64,000 nt of DNA from Wuchereria bancrofti (lineage: Eukaryota > Nematoda > Chromadorea > Rhabditida > Onchocercidae). The position numbers and the translations under genes are program-made. How positions within the stretch are numbered: the stretch's first letter is position 1; each line of letters opens with the position of its first letter. The stretch spans positions 11,980,250 through 12,044,249 of the forward strand of contig SSBO01000009.1 of NCBI GenBank assembly GCA_005281725.1. The letters are read 5' to 3'. Shown in pieces: positions 26,984 through 40,765 of this stretch. The notes below the pieces were generated by a model. That model had not been told where the DNA came from and searched no databases. It was given only the letters and a program-made list of their open reading frames with translations.

Positions 26984-28199
26984 GCTAAAAGAAAAAGTTT
27001 TCCATCTCTTATTATGGATACAAATTGTGTCAAATAAAATTCGGAGCAATTTGAAATTGAAAGAAAATCCTCATTAAAGAAACCGTATGATTGTGAAATA
27101 AGTGAAATACGTGAAATATTGGAAAATAATTCTCTGGAAAAGCAGACATAGATGTACTAAACCACGAAGCTTAGCTTAATAACAAATCTGCAAACTGCTG
27201 ATGATGTCAACTTATGGATATACATACATGTATAGCACTTAAGAGTGCAGAGAAAAGAGAAGAAGCAATGAGATAGATGTGAAAGGATACTTTTCTCGCT
27301 AAATGTTCGGTAGCCTGGAAGGCATTCAAGCTTCTCTAATGAACAGCGAAAAAACTGGAAATGAAGTGAATTAGAAGTCAAAGAAGAGCCATTAACAAAA
27401 TGAAAACAGAGAAATGAGAGAGGTTACATATTCAATTCATAATAAATAACAATCATGAAACTCAAATAAACATTTGAAAATGAAATTAAAATAACAATGT
27501 TTAATTCCCAACAAGATGAAATCTTGAATTTGCATTCTTTTTTTAACATAGTATGTGAAAAAAAAAAAAGAAAAACAATCTCCACTTAACAAAATAATAA
27601 CAACAAGACATTCAGATTTAGTAAAAGCAGGACGGTGAAACACAAGAGTGAATCTGCCATAATTTATCCTGCCAGATAAATTCAAAGTATGAAGAAATAC
27701 TAGTAATGGCTAACTTTTAGATAGTTCAATGAAGGAGGAAGGAAGGAGACGTAACGTATCACGGACACAAAGAGGCTTACGCGCGAATGTCGTACAGTAT
27801 GTTAAATCTAATTAATCGACGACTAGAAGGTTCGAATTAAAACATAACCAATTAACATCTCAATAATGTATTTTGCACAATTTTGATACAATATGAAAAT
27901 GTATCATAATTTACACTTCTCAACTTGGTGCCTCAGCAAATCTATTGCATCTGAAAAGTGGTCAAGTTCCAGCATCTTACCATCTCACAATTTCACACGT
28001 GCATTACGCTCGTCCGAATTTTACAGTGCAGAACGAGGCGAATTTTCATGATTACGTGAGATGGGTAGACGCTGAGTGGTTCATTTGTAAGTTGAGACGT
28101 GGTCGTTAAGTTCATTAAGAGGTCTGTTGTTGGATTTCAATAAATTTAGTTTTAGTTCTGTGAGATGATTGCAGAAGTTGGAGAAGAAGAGAGGAAATT
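26984..28199. promoter_or_regulatory. Divergent intergenic region between ATG13 and DRAM genes
   Basis: 1,216 bp separate the two start codons, which face away from each other. On the left edge is the minus-strand acceptor (TTTTCTTTTAG) one base before the ATG13 start. On the right edge is an acceptor ending at 28174 (gattgcag), upstream of the DRAM start. Shared promoter elements are plausible but no specific transcription-factor site is claimed. No coding exon was seen. Confidence 0.55.
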
Positions 28200-31085
28200 A
28201 TGTTACAATTTGGCCTTCTTGCTGCTGGTCATCTTCCTGTCTTTTTTGCAATGTTCTTTACATTAATGCTAAGTAAGTTCCAGGATTTCCTTCATATTTT
28301 CGCATTACACTCTGATTATATTTTCAAAATTTTCCATTACTCCTAGATATTGTGAATGCGAATGATTGTAGGTGCATCCTATGTACTGGCAGTATGGCAA
28401 GGTGATGTAGATCCAGTTTTTCCGTACATTTCATCTTCTGGTGATCATCGTCCAGAGTCATGTTTCTTTAGCATGATGCTCAATTTATGCTCCTTTTTGA
28501 TAATGCTTATCATTTATTTGAGGTATTTAATTTTAGATTGGTTCGATTTCAGTGTGGGCTTTGAAATAAATACAGTCGAAATTGAGGGATGATCGGTGGC
28601 TTGACTTTGAGATGGCCTTGAATTTTAGTGCAGTTTATTAGAATAAGTATGGGAGTTTTAATTTTGGGTGCAAATGAAGATATGATTGAAGAAAGAATGA
28701 ATTAACCTTTACTGACGGAAAATTTCTGAGGTTCGCTATTTGAGGTTAAGTAGAATGTGTAAATGGTAGGTGGGGAGTTAGATGGATGACTAAGAAACTA
28801 TGGGACGATAAAAAAATCCGCAAAAGGAAGAAAATGTAACTTTTGCATATCTTAAAAAGGTGTTCATTAGACTGTATATAACTTACAAAATGATATTAAG
28901 TTAAAATCTGAGGTTAAAAGTATGTAGCAAATTTAGGTACTCCCTGGTAGTTGAACTCAATCGTGACTCAGACCATCTCCTGAGACGCTTGAATATTTTT
29001 ACACTGGTTGTCGGTATGACTGGTGGAATTGGAATGTTCATTGTCGCCAACTTTCAGGTATGTTTAACCATGTTATATTTTAGCATGTTAAGATTGTCAT
29101 TTGTTTGGTCTTTTATTTTTAATTCCAAAAAGGAACATTAGTGTAGTTTTGTAAAATGTCTTCTCTCTTTTTTTGTGAAAGTGGGTCAATTAAAGTTAAC
29201 ATTTCATTAGTGGTCAGCTTTTATGATGAATTATGTGGCGTGAGTTACTCATTGCTTCATTATTCAATATTTTATTGCATTATTTCCTAGATATTGGAAA
29301 TTTTTTATGCATCTACGATAGGTAGCAAGAGTCACTTCCAAAAGAGTGGAACTTACTAAGCTAGGAGGTCTAAATTCAAGTTGTAAGTCAAATCAGTCAT
29401 GAAACCATACTTGAGTTTGAGATTATTGTGATAACATTGTTCTTTATGTCAAGCTGTAACTAAACTAAACTGGATTAAAATTTAAGCAAACATTAATAAA
29501 AGAAGATTTTTATAGCAGAGTTTTCTAGGAGTCCGCCGTTATTACAGTACATTTAACTGGCGCATTTTTATGTTTCGGATGCGGTTGTTTTTATATGCTT
29601 TTGCAATTTTGTCTTACTATTTACATGTGTCCGTTATACAACAGTCGTCGGATTGGTTTTATCCGTGGTGCAATAGCAATTTCTGCCATACTGTGTTTCA
29701 TCACAGGTTACCACTTTTCAGTTTTGGGAAGTTTTTAAAACTTTGTTCACTGAAAATGACTGCTTTTCTTTTTCTTAAAGAGTAGCACTGAAATAAAAAT
29801 TACTTGCTCAACAGTTTTATATATAACGTTGAAGTCGGGCATAAAAGACTTTAAGATCTTTATCCAAAAGTAACATTTCCTTTCCATTTAATGGTAGAGA
29901 ATAAAGGAAATTAAAAAGGGCAGAGACTAGTGTTGAATAACTGAGTATATTTTTAGTTCTTTCTTTTGGTATAGCTGCATCAAATGAATTTCACAAACAT
30001 TACCCCGATCTGCCTACACCGAGGCCTTGGTCCAGGAAAACAAATCAACCCGTAAGATTTCCTCCATTAAATAAGGATGAAATATTTTCAAAAATTTTTT
30101 AGGTCTCTGCTAAAACTAACTTGAATTTGCTTCTGAGTATGAGAATTTTGATGCTAATAACACTGATGAGTGACAAGTCGTGCTGCTGAGAGTGTTGGAC
30201 AAATTGGAAAAATGCTGTTTCATATTTGACTAAATCTAGGAGGTCAGATGAGTTTCACTAGTTATGCTGGTGATTTAAAGGGAATAATCAGATTGCCGTC
30301 AGAAATCTGACGAATAAAAAGTTAATATTTTCTGGAATAAAGTTAGTACTTCTTCATTCTCAGAATTAGATATGTTGGTTTGTGGTATATAAATACAAAT
30401 TATTTTGTATTTCATAGTTAATATTTATAAAAAATGATCACTGGTATTCTTTTAGTTAGCTTTCAGGGGTACAGTCTTCATTGCGTTTCTGCTATTGCTG
30501 AATGGTGTTTGGCAATATGCAATGTGTTATTTATATTGAGGTATATTTACAACATTTTTCACAGAAAGTCATTGGAAAATGTTTGTCTTTTGTCGAAGTA
30601 TTTGAGATGTTTGACAAGATTTGTGCCACTACATCAGCATTATTTAGCAATGAAAAAGTCTTAATTTTAATACTGATAACAGTTTTTCTCTTCTCTAATA
30701 TCACAGCATATTTCATTCGATCAGTTCGCTTGATGGAATTTTCTTGTTGGGAGAATATTCAAGAACGCTTTCATATCTCTTCTAGACCCTAATATTTTAC
30801 AGTCTCTCTATCTCGATTAGATTCAGTATGGATAGTAATTATGTATCATTACCATCACAGTTCAGTTTTAACAAATCATGGTTCATAGAATCAGATTTCT
30901 TTTTTCAAAAATTGTGGATTCTATATTTTTTTTTGTTATAATCGATTACAATAATGAACTTTCTTTGTAGTTTCTCTCGCGATTTTGAGAAACTTCGTGT
31001 TGAATTGACTGTGCAGCCGCTAGTTTCGCATTTGGATCATAGTCCACTGTGGCGCTCTGCGACCGATCTTAGTTCGCCGTACTGA
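28200..31085 (+). CDS. DRAM-family (FRAG1/DRAM/Sfk1) multi-pass membrane protein, DRAM2-like
   Basis: Seven exons (28200-28272, 28372-28522, 28937-29057, 29529-29706, 29975-30051, 30467-30540, 30971-31085) give 262 aa, near the 266 aa of human DRAM2. It is hydrophobic throughout, with 5-6 predicted membrane spans. Signature segments parallel DRAM2: DVDPVFPYISSSG, PESCFFSMMLN, GIGMFIVANFQ, VHLTGAFLCFGCG, GYSLHCVSAIAEWC and SRDFEKLRVEL. DRAM proteins sit in lysosomal or endosomal membranes and promote autophagy in vertebrates; that role is inferred here. It is divergent from ATG13. Another ATG at 28165 opens an overlapping different frame, but would be removed if the acceptor at 28173-28174 marks the mature 5' end. 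The family assignment is firm; DRAM1 versus DRAM2 orthology is less so. Confidence 0.9.
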
Positions 31086-33943
31086 TAATGAAAATGCTTA
31101 CGTATGCTTATAAATCATTACTGCTTTTGGTTATTTTGGAAAAAAAAATGCGTAGTATACTTAACAGAAAAGTTGAAAGGTATCGTTTTCTTCAAATATT
31201 TGTAAATATGTTGCAGTCTGAATTCAAATGAAATCAAATTATGTACTCTCGATGTAGGATTGGAGACAGTGGGGTAATTTCATTGTGCAGCAAAACATTT
31301 TCACTTAAACTCGGTACAATTCTGTAAAACGTTCTCATTTGTTCGCCGACTTAAGTAAAACCCGTCAGATCACTCATAATTCAATTAACGAATAAACTAG
31401 AAGGATTGATTTGTTGATTGGCACTGTTACTTTCTGCAGGAGATTCATGTATGGCCGTAATGGGTTTGCAGTTATGCTACTTTAAGGGTATATGCTGGAA
31501 TAGGGTGAAAACTCTATTCACTGTATATAATACAAATTTAGTTGATTTTTAATAATATAACTTTAATTTAATTCTTTTTTAGTTTATTGTTTTCTTTACG
31601 ACAGTAGTTTCTTCCAAGTTTAAGGTTTACCGACATGCTGACGCATTTTCATGTCTTTCTGTTCGAATATTTACTGACATGTCGGATGCATTTTCATGTC
31701 TTTGCGTTCGAATTCTCACATTGCATTATTATGGCTTTGACTACAAATTGTTATTGCAATATTCACAAGAAACGGTTAGAAATTATCCAAATTTCGGGTG
31801 TGTGGTGCTTTTGACCTTGTTTTACTTTGTTCGGTGTTTATTTTTGTGAAGTCATACTCCAAGATCACGTTTCTGTTTTTGAGGTCATTGTATATGAAAG
31901 TTCAAAAAGTCATTACATCAGTTCAGGGATTTTTTATTTCAGGGAATATTTTACGTGATATCCTAACGCTATCAATAGTCCCAGCATTCTCATTATCATG
32001 TCGCTTATTACATTTAACGAAAACTGAACAGTGTTAATAGTTTTTGATTAATCCTATATTTTTGGATAACGTTATCTTGAACACTTTTAAAAATTCACGT
32101 ATTTTATATTATTTCCATTGATCTCTTTAAAATATTGTATACATTATAGATAAGGGGTCGAAAGGTACCTAGTTATCTGAAGATGAAAGTAAACTTAATT
32201 TTTCAGACTTTATCATATCTAGCGAAAAAGTTTCAGTACCGAAAAAACCGCTTTCTAAGACGTCGAGTGCTGTGGAAAGGGTGGTTGTGAAACTCTAGGG
32301 TCGATAGTTTACGGATTCGCTTCTCAGCTCTACAGTGGACCAGAGTAGTGTCTCAGTAGATGTCTTCGGTCCTTTTTTGATTTTGACCAATTTGAGAGGA
32401 AGATCCTCCACAATGCACTTTTCGTAGTTCATTAAATATTTTTTGGTGAACAAAAGATATCAAAAATTTTTGTTGCTAAATGTTGAATATTCACCAAATT
32501 GCCTCATTCATGTCTCACGGAAAATCTCATCTTCATTTCCTAACAGAAATTGTTTAGAAGTTCATCAAAAAAGGTACTAGTATATGTTTTTATTATGACG
32601 CCATTTGGTACTTTCTTGCTATAAGTCACTTTCTACCACCATTATAATCTGTGAGTAGTAGACATCGCCTCTCATCATAGTTTCCCAACAGTTCTGTCTG
32701 TGCTTTAAAGTTTGAGATTGAAACACACCATTAGATTGTACTGTAGTAATAAAGTAACTGCCAAATGTTTCATACGCAGAAATGTACGCACATGTACTGT
32801 TTGTTATCCTAGTTTAAGTGCGACATTGGAACTCTGCTGTCTTATTTTTAATTGCTATAGGTTTTTTCCAAATTCCATCGATTGCGGCAGGTCTAACTCA
32901 AGCTACATTTCTGTGAGACTAAGTCTGGACTCTCTGACACATCTTTCACATGTAAGGTCAAGCTTCATGTTCCCGCGGCCTCATTACTTGGGCAGTAGTA
33001 TATCAGTTTCTTGAAGAAATGAATGCATCAGCATAATTTTAATGATCATGAGCGTCCAGGATGAGACGGTAGAAACAAATTTGGAATAGCCGGAATTGAA
33101 TGATTAGGATATACACTGTCACTACACAAACTTCTTTTGTATTGAATCTATCTTATTCAATTTTTCAAATTTCCTTGCAGTCTTGGGGTGTTACAACCCT
33201 TAATGAATAACAAAATATTAAATCAAAAGTAATCGCGTTAAGGATACTGCAGCATGAAGCCGTCTTCATAGCAGCATTTGGGCTACTATCTTAGAAACAA
33301 TTTGTGTAAATGATGGAACATGAGGAAATTAGAAATTTCCTGAGATCCTAGTTTTTTCATTCTGAGAAAAAATCAGGACTTATAACATTTTCCAAATCCG
33401 AAATTTTTGAAAAAACCGCATCCAAAACAAGATTTCTTCGACCAAGCTACAACATTTAACTATAAAGTCCGTAAATTTCTAGTCATGCTAAAATGAAGGC
33501 AAAAACAAAAAGTCCAAAACAAATTCTTAACAGTGGTCGATATCTAAATTAACAATGACCTTAAATATAGGGCTATTCAATTAAGATCAATTTTAGCAAA
33601 ATCTAACTGTGACTTGAACTATCAGGCTTTTCATGTTGCAAAATATCAAGACATCAATAAAAATCAAATTTTCGCCCAGTTCAAACCTTGCATGTTTGGT
33701 TCTAAATAAGATGACATGAAATACATCTGACTATTGTATGAACATATATATCAAAATTAAATGAAGCTCATTTTTGTGCAACAAAAACAGTTGAAAAAAA
33801 AAATCTGGAAAATATAAACAACAAGTGATAGGAGGTAGGAGGTATAAGCAGCAAAAAAGAAAAAATTTCCAAATCGATGTAAACAGTAAGGAACTATCTA
33901 CAAACGCTTACAGTATTCAATTTAATAACAAGCGCACTACATA
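31086..33943. other. Convergent intergenic region between DRAM and ETS genes
   Basis: 2.9 kb holding both 3' ends. AATAAA at 31391-31396 is a candidate DRAM poly(A) signal. A two-copy repeat lies at 31632-31713. The 100-codon open frame at 32712-33014 and the 79-codon frame at 31798-32037 show no domain or repeat signature and are not called as genes, although base composition here is slightly less AT-rich than other gaps. Confidence 0.45.
31632..31713. repeat. Two-copy direct repeat, period 44 bp
   Basis: The block gcattttcatgtcttt, with flanking gacatg and gttcgaat, occurs twice 44 bp apart with a few mismatches, downstream of the DRAM gene. Confidence 0.8.
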
Positions 33944-36900
33944 TCAACCTAGAGCACTTGGTCCAAATTTATACACTAGCTTCTTCGGATAGAGCCCTGT
34001 TTTCGGTACTGGCACCAATATCCGCTTTTCATAATATGTCCTATAAATAAAACCGGATATTTTGTTAATATATTGTATCCGATTATATCAGTTCAATAAG
34101 TGCTCACAATTTGAAATATCCTGTTGTTAAGTACGAAATTATTGTGAAGAAGTCCTAATACTTTTATAGCTTAACAAGTGAAATAAACTTCCAAAATTTC
34201 ATAATTTTTTTTTATTACTTAGTGCTTTGCGGTGATTCCGATGCTTCTACTCATTTCCACATAACTTTTCATTGCCTTATTTGCAAGTATTTTTTTGCTT
34301 CAAATACAACAAGAATTTCACCTCATAGCTCGACTGAGTTTTTCATAAGTCATTTTCTGATTGTTTTTCCGTTCACCCCAAAGTTGTGCCAATTTTTCCG
34401 ATTCAACAATTCGAAAAACGCCTTCTGCTGGATCTTCCCATCTGTAAATCAATCAAAAATTCATTTTCTTAAATTACATCGTATTTTCTTACTGCTAATT
34501 TTCGTTCGAATTTTTTTTCCTTTATTCCCAGAAATCCTTTCTCTTTCATTTAATCTGAATTTACCTGCATCAACTCCCAATTTCCATCATCAGTTTACTT
34601 CTGATGTATCCGATAAATCCCATCACTTGTACGTAAGATAGCTTATCAAATATATAGAGTAATGTTATTTACATGCTCGCATGATAACGATATTATGAAT
34701 AATTTATAACAATGCTTTCACAAAAATTCATGAAATGAAAAAAGGCATAAAATGCTTACCGTACAACACTTGGACAAGTACTGGGATCTTTCAAAGCATC
34801 ACGTATAAATTCCCATAATTTGTTCCCTTTGGTGTGTTGTGAGTGCTTCCTTGGTCTTCCATCCTTATTTTTCCGGACTTTGCAATATGTCGGTCGTAAC
34901 ATGAAAGTTTCATCGGATCCAACTGAAAACTGCATTTAATATCGAGGAATGCAAAATGTTATTACAGATTATCATTTGAGGATTTTCTTGTTTTTTTCAT
35001 ATCAGTTTTAACTTGTTAACCAAAAAAAGAAACAAAACAAAAAACAAAATTATTCCTTCTCGATATTATTTTGAAGATTTATCCGAATAACGTCTACTTA
35101 TACGTTTACCATTCATTTGAGTGTATATCTTTACTAAATTCCGTTGCTATTCAAAGGTTTAATGTCTCCAATAATGCAACTCTATCTCTTTCATTGTCTT
35201 TTTAACTTTCATTTTTCATGTCTACTATTACGAAAATTTAACTTTCTCCAATCAATTATTAACAGCGAAACTAATAATCTAAGCTTCGCCAGAAAATAAC
35301 GTTTCATACTATTACTTTGAGCATGAAAAATATGATATTAGATAGTAACTATCGCTCTTCATGTAATAACTGAAATTCTATGGTAATGCATTACTCAATA
35401 TTTCCAAGTATTGAACACCCATAATGTAAAGACATAAAATCTCAACATCTGTAGTGAGAAATGTTAACTAACTAGGTGAATTGAAGTTGAAGGTACCAGT
35501 GACATCAGTGCCGACTTGAGATAATGTATCTAAAGATTGCATGCTTGACGAACTGATCGGGTTACTATCAGGCATCAGAAGTGAAGATAAAGTATTTGTA
35601 TTGGTGGACAGTCCACTATTGATGCAGGAAAGTCTGAAATATTATATATCAAGCATTAAAATCGGTTTCATTAAAATTTATTAAATTCAAAATTTTTAAT
35701 GGAAATTACATATCCTCTTTCTTCCCTTCTGACAACAAATAAACTATCATGACACAAATTTAACTTTTAACTTATAACAGTTAACTTTAAACAACCAATA
35801 GAAAATAAATAACAAGTCAAAAACCTAGTATCATCCGGTACTCGACATGTACTTGCTTTTTCTGGTAATTTATAAACACATTCATCAGCTAATCTTTCTT
35901 CTAAAATCAATTATTGGTATTAATAACCAGTAAATTTTAACAAATATACGCTCGAAATATACTTTCGAGTAAAAATTTAGTAATAGAAAAAATTAGAACT
36001 TTATAAAAGTAACAAATAATAGATCTGATAAATGAAAAATATATAACATTGCTCCCATTTAACTGTAACAATTCAAAAAAATACAGTTAATATCAAATTT
36101 CATCTATTGATAAAATTTAAAGTATTGCATCAAATGAACAAATACAATACAATTCAAATACAAACCTATCAATAATTTCCTGAATTCAGCGTATAATAAT
36201 GAGCCATATACGGTATCACGTTGTTTAAAATCGATTTCACGCATTTGAATCAACATCATACCAGTACAGTTTGCAAATTTTTGCATTTCTAAATCTTCAA
36301 ATGGAATACCATTTTGTTTAGCAACATGTAATAACCATGCAATAACATCACCCATAGTCCATTCCTAAAATAAAATTATGATCATCCATTTTTTTCTTTT
36401 CTTTCCTTTCTCAACATCTTTTTTTTCCTTATACTTTTACATTTCCCTCAAGTCATTCGAAAATAATTTTGTCCTCTTTTTCTTTCTTTCTCTCTCCCTC
36501 TCTCTCGCTCTCTCTCCTTTCTTTCCTTTACTTAACTAGAAATAATCATACTTAAGGATGTTGTTAAATGATAATGCAAATAGAAAGAGCAAATGTACTT
36601 CAAAACGAAAACATTCTTTCTTCTCTGTTGAATATTGGTTAATATTCATACTATTCCTTCTCTTTTTTTTTTGTTAACGTTTTTGCCTATCACAAATATT
36701 ATTTAAAAAAAAAAAAACCATATTTACTTCTAGTAAACAAGGCAAGGCATAATTTTCTCTTTACTTTCATTTTCTCATCAATATAATTAAACGATGATAA
36801 ATTTACGCAATAAAAGTAATTATCAGTTAATTGATCTTTTTTGGCATATAGTATAATGTGTGAAGAGAGGAAGATTTTAGCCGATTATCTTAATTTAAAT

Positions 36901-38904
36901 AAAATAGACTATTACCATTCTTTTATTATATATATTATTATTTTTCGGCATTCATATTACTTTTGCTTTCGAAATATTTACATATTTAAAAAAGAATAAT
37001 AATTTTATTACCGTATCATTTCTTCAATTTCCAATTAATCAAATGAAAAAGTTTATTTTCGATTTCCAGTTATGCAAATAATTTTATTAAAATATATTAG
37101 TATAAAATATTTCCACCTGTGGTTCTTTAGAAAGAAATCGTGTTAGATCAACACGCTCATTGTTCGGTATTGGCTTAAACTGTGTAGCTGCTGGATTCAT
37201 ATGCGTCCGTAATATTTCACCACCAAAGTGATCAAATAGCGCCGGTAAGCACATCAGCGACGGATTAAACGCCGCCGCTGCAATCGGCGCTACAGGACTT
37301 ATTGCAGTATGCTTCTCTGCTATGCAAGCCTGCAATTATTAGATTCCCTTTATTAATGATAATACGGAAAGGATTATTGAATATTATTTATTCATTTTCA
37401 AAAATCCCTCTTATATATGTTTTCAAGGCGAATACATCATATATAGCAAGAGGAAAAAAAAAGAAAAAGGAAAGACGAGGATTTTCATTTTTATAGTTTT
37501 ATTAATTAATTCCTAACTTTTCGAATCAGTTCCGGAAAAAAAACAGTATATTATTTCCAGTAAACATTTTATCATTCACTTTTTGCATTTGATGTTCCAA
37601 TTGTTTCGAAGAGGAAATATGGATGAAATCCTTTCGTCCCCCCGTTTCGAAGAGAAAATATAGATGAAATAGTTTAGCGTTACACGCCATTTGTCAATAT
37701 TGGTCATCAATAGTAAATAAAATGTTAAAAGTATGATTCATGAGGTGCCAGGAAAGTTTTTTTTTTTTCTCTCCTTTAAATAAATAAATACATATATATA
37801 TATATATATATAAAGGTTAATTGAAGCAGGGAAATATATGAACAGGTAAATAAAAAGTTAAGAATGAATAAAGATGAAAACGTTGCATTTGGTTTAAAGA
37901 ATTGCCATCAAATTTCAAATCTATTTGAATAAATCGCTACCGTTGGGAAACGCCAGTTTTACGTAAGCCATATATATGCGTGTAAAATGTTTCGTTTACC
38001 TTTTGCAGAAAAAAAAATGGTTTCCTCATTCTTCGATGTTAATAGAAAAACTACAAATTCATACTAAAATAGACTGAATGGTTCCAGTAAAATAGAAAAA
38101 AGAAAAATTTCAGATTCTCATCAACCGTTCATTTCTTGGTAATTAAAGAAAAACGTCAGATACCTGCCTTTGACAATCGTTGCCATCTATTATTTTATTA
38201 TTAATTGAACTATGAATGGTAACTCATCAGTGGAATATCTTATGTGAACAGATTTCATTATCATTATCTAAATCTATGTTTTCATGATTTATTTATATCC
38301 CATTTCGTCGTCAATACTTTAACCCATAAATTAATCATTTCCATTTTCTTTTCACATCATCCAACAATATCCGATTAGTAATATATTTCATAACAATACA
38401 ATCTGTACATTTCTTTTTAGACCTTTGTGCTTTTACCATATGAAAGTACTGTAATTAAAAAAAAAGTGATGCACTTATTATTCGAATGTTTAAAATGTTA
38501 TATATATATATATATAAAGTATATAAATGGAAAAATGAACAGACTACCTGTAATTTAATGAAGCGTGTCAATGATAAATGATAATGTAAACGAGGTGATG
38601 AATGGTAATTAATTACCGAAAGGAAAACAAAGAGACAAATTGAAAATGAAAGAAATATATTCATATATGGGTAGATTGATAATATCAGTACCTGTTGTTG
38701 TGAATCGTTTGTTGGTAAATAATCGGTCCTCGTCTGGGGACACGGTAAATGCACCGATGGATAGATGAATGCGGGGTTAAACTGATTAGCGTGAGAGGTA
38801 ATATCAGTATGTTGAGATGAAATAGGTATTGGTCGTGGAATATGTACAGAAAATGCGCTAGAATGCGTACTCGATGATGGATCAATTGCGACTTCTCTCA
38901 ATCG
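33944..38904 (-). CDS. ETS transcription factor with pointed (PNT/SAM) domain; 5' end unresolved
   Basis: Exons in transcript order: about 38904-38692 (5' edge uncertain), 37329-37117, 36364-36166, 35900-35825, 35633-35473, 34922-34760, 34441-34322, 34040-33944; about 413 aa, possibly more at the N-terminus. A Ser/Pro/Gln-rich N-terminal part is followed by a PNT domain ([46 protein letters not shown]) and a Ser/Thr-rich linker. A C-terminal ETS DNA-binding domain follows: [52 protein letters not shown], then [11 protein letters not shown]. The two recognition-helix Arg (SRAMR) are present. Oddities are RTYYEKR in place of the usual RYYYK, and an insertion ([11 protein letters not shown]) before LVYKF. 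PNT+ETS order fits the ELF3/EHF/SPDEF class; C. elegans ETS-4 is the likeliest counterpart, but I leave the symbol open. The first exon has no ATG in frame before an upstream stop, so at least one 5' exon is missing. Confidence 0.85.
37792..37812. repeat. (TA)n tract in an ETS-gene intron
   Basis: About ten AT dinucleotides in the intron between the first two ETS-gene exons. A second, shorter (TA)n lies at 38499-38516. Confidence 0.9.
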
Positions 38905-40054
38905 TTATTTAGCAGAGTACAAGAAGAGCAGATGACAGTCTAACCGATCAGTGGTTGACAGGAATAGTTGATTATTGGATGCTTTAAAAAAAGTCAATGT
39001 TGCAAATTATAGTTTTTATGAATATCATGTATGTATATGTCATTTATGTGAATACATTAGCCATGTAAGTTGATAAATTCAAAAATAATATGATAAGGTA
39101 ATAAATACCAGTTATTACGACATTTCTTCCTGCTTTTTTAAATTTCAGTTATCCATAAACCATCACTTTCTTTCTTTTTCCAGGTTTCTTCCTGAAATGG
39201 TTGCTTTTTTTTGCCTCAAAAGAAAAACAGTCTATTACATTCGAATAGCTTCATTTTTGGGTAATGGTGACGATCGGAAAGTACAAGTTGAGAGAAACTG
39301 ACAAGTGGAACGATGAAATTTTCTACAATGAAAATGTTTTTCATTTTCTTGCTTTCTTCTTTTGTTTGTTTTGTCTTCTATTCACCCAAATTTCTTATCA
39401 CTGAATAATATTCCTGGTAACATTTATTTCTTATTGATCAAAATCTTAAGTATTTTCTAATTTAAAGTTTTTGCTAGCACTTTCTGATTGTTAACACTTT
39501 TTGAATCACAACTATCGTAAGGTATTAAAATAAAACAAATACAAGAAAGTGAAAATAATATTAATAAATGACTAACAGGCTATGAAAGGTTAATTATATC
39601 GTATCATTTAGCTATTTGTGTTTGGCAACAAATAATAGGGAAATAAAGGATGATAAAAAGGATTAGATTTTAATGGTAACAGAATGAGAGGGAAATATAA
39701 GTAGCATAATGACAGTTCTACGAAGAATCCAAAGGTCAATGAGGAATAAATGGAGAAAACAAGCTTGCTAAGCTAATAATTCCAAGAAAAACAACAACTG
39801 CCTAACATTTTCACTCCTTTCATGGCATAATAAAAGTGTCGACTGCGACTATTGCATTCACATATCTGCCAGATGATATTGAAAAAAGAGAAAAGAAGAG
39901 ATGTGGATGAAAAAGAGGGAGAAAGAAAAGGAAGAAAAACTATTTAATGAATGGAAAGGTTCATCGTCCCGTTCCAAATCCAAATTAATAAATTCTTCTT
40001 CAATAATAATAGTTTTATTATTTAATAATTAATGATTAATAATTAACAATGATA

Positions 40055-40215
40055 TATAATAACATTATTATTATTATTTATTTATCTATTTATTTATTAT
40101 TATTATTACTATTATTATTATCATTGTTATTATTATTACCATTATTATTATTACTTTATTGTCTTTATCATTATTAATATTATTTATTACTGTCATTGTT
40201 GTTATTTTATCATCA
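40055..40215. repeat. Degenerate (ATT)n/(TTTA)n tract
   Basis: About 160 bp of ATT, TTTA and ATC units on the + strand (attattattatttatttat), one of the longest simple-repeat regions in the window. Confidence 0.9.
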
Positions 40216-40745
40216 TCATTACTGCATAAGGTATTTTACCTTTGCATAGTTGTCGCTATGACCATGCAATGTCACACATTATGTTTATCTTAAATCACCT
40301 ATCAGTGTTAGCTAGGATTTCATGAAATTCAAATTTATAAAATCCTGAATTAAATGATGAAAATATTGCGCAGTAAATGAGACAATTCGACGGGCTAAAC
40401 ATACATTGCAAAATCAGTTTATCAATCAAAAGTTTGAATGATTTTAAATTTAAACAAACTATACGAAAAGTAATGAAGTGAAAGATGAACGGAGAAAGGG
40501 TAGGAGTACAAGCGGGAAGAAGATAAATACAATCTTATGTTTTGGATCCGTTAAGCTGATAATTACCCAAAATCAATCAAATAAAATAAAAAGTGAGACA
40601 AAAGCAACAATGAATGCCAACAGTGATGGCTCATAAAAAGTATTTGACAAGTATTGACAGGGTAAAAGGGGACGAGAGTTATTGTTACTGACAAAATTTC
40701 GAAAATAACTTCAACTACATATAATTCACATGCACTTACCCTTAC

Positions 40746-40765
40746 CTTAACACTGATTCGAGCAG
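40746..40765 (-). other. Possible 20-nt micro-exon upstream of the ETS gene
   Basis: On the minus strand a strong acceptor (TTATTTTGCAG) is followed 20 nt later by a donor (AAG|GTAAGG) and 26 nt later by another (G|GTAAGT). It contains no ATG, so it would be an internal or 5'UTR exon. The link to the ETS gene is inferred only from position and strand. Confidence 0.3.

Noticed and set aside
30502..30792. 96-codon open frame inside the last DRAM intron region
   Set aside because: It overlaps DRAM exon 6 in another frame and then runs through the intron. No domain was recognised, and the exon 6 to exon 7 splice explains the conserved RDFEKLRVEL tail.
32712..33014. 100-codon plus-strand open frame in the DRAM-ETS gap
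   Set aside because: Its composition is not clearly coding, it matches no family I know, and no flanking exons were found. Left as unexplained rather than called.
38692..38904. Possible start of the ETS protein at a TTG codon ([10 protein letters not shown])
   Set aside because: There is no ATG; initiation at TTG is not expected for a nuclear nematode gene, so an upstream exon is more likely.
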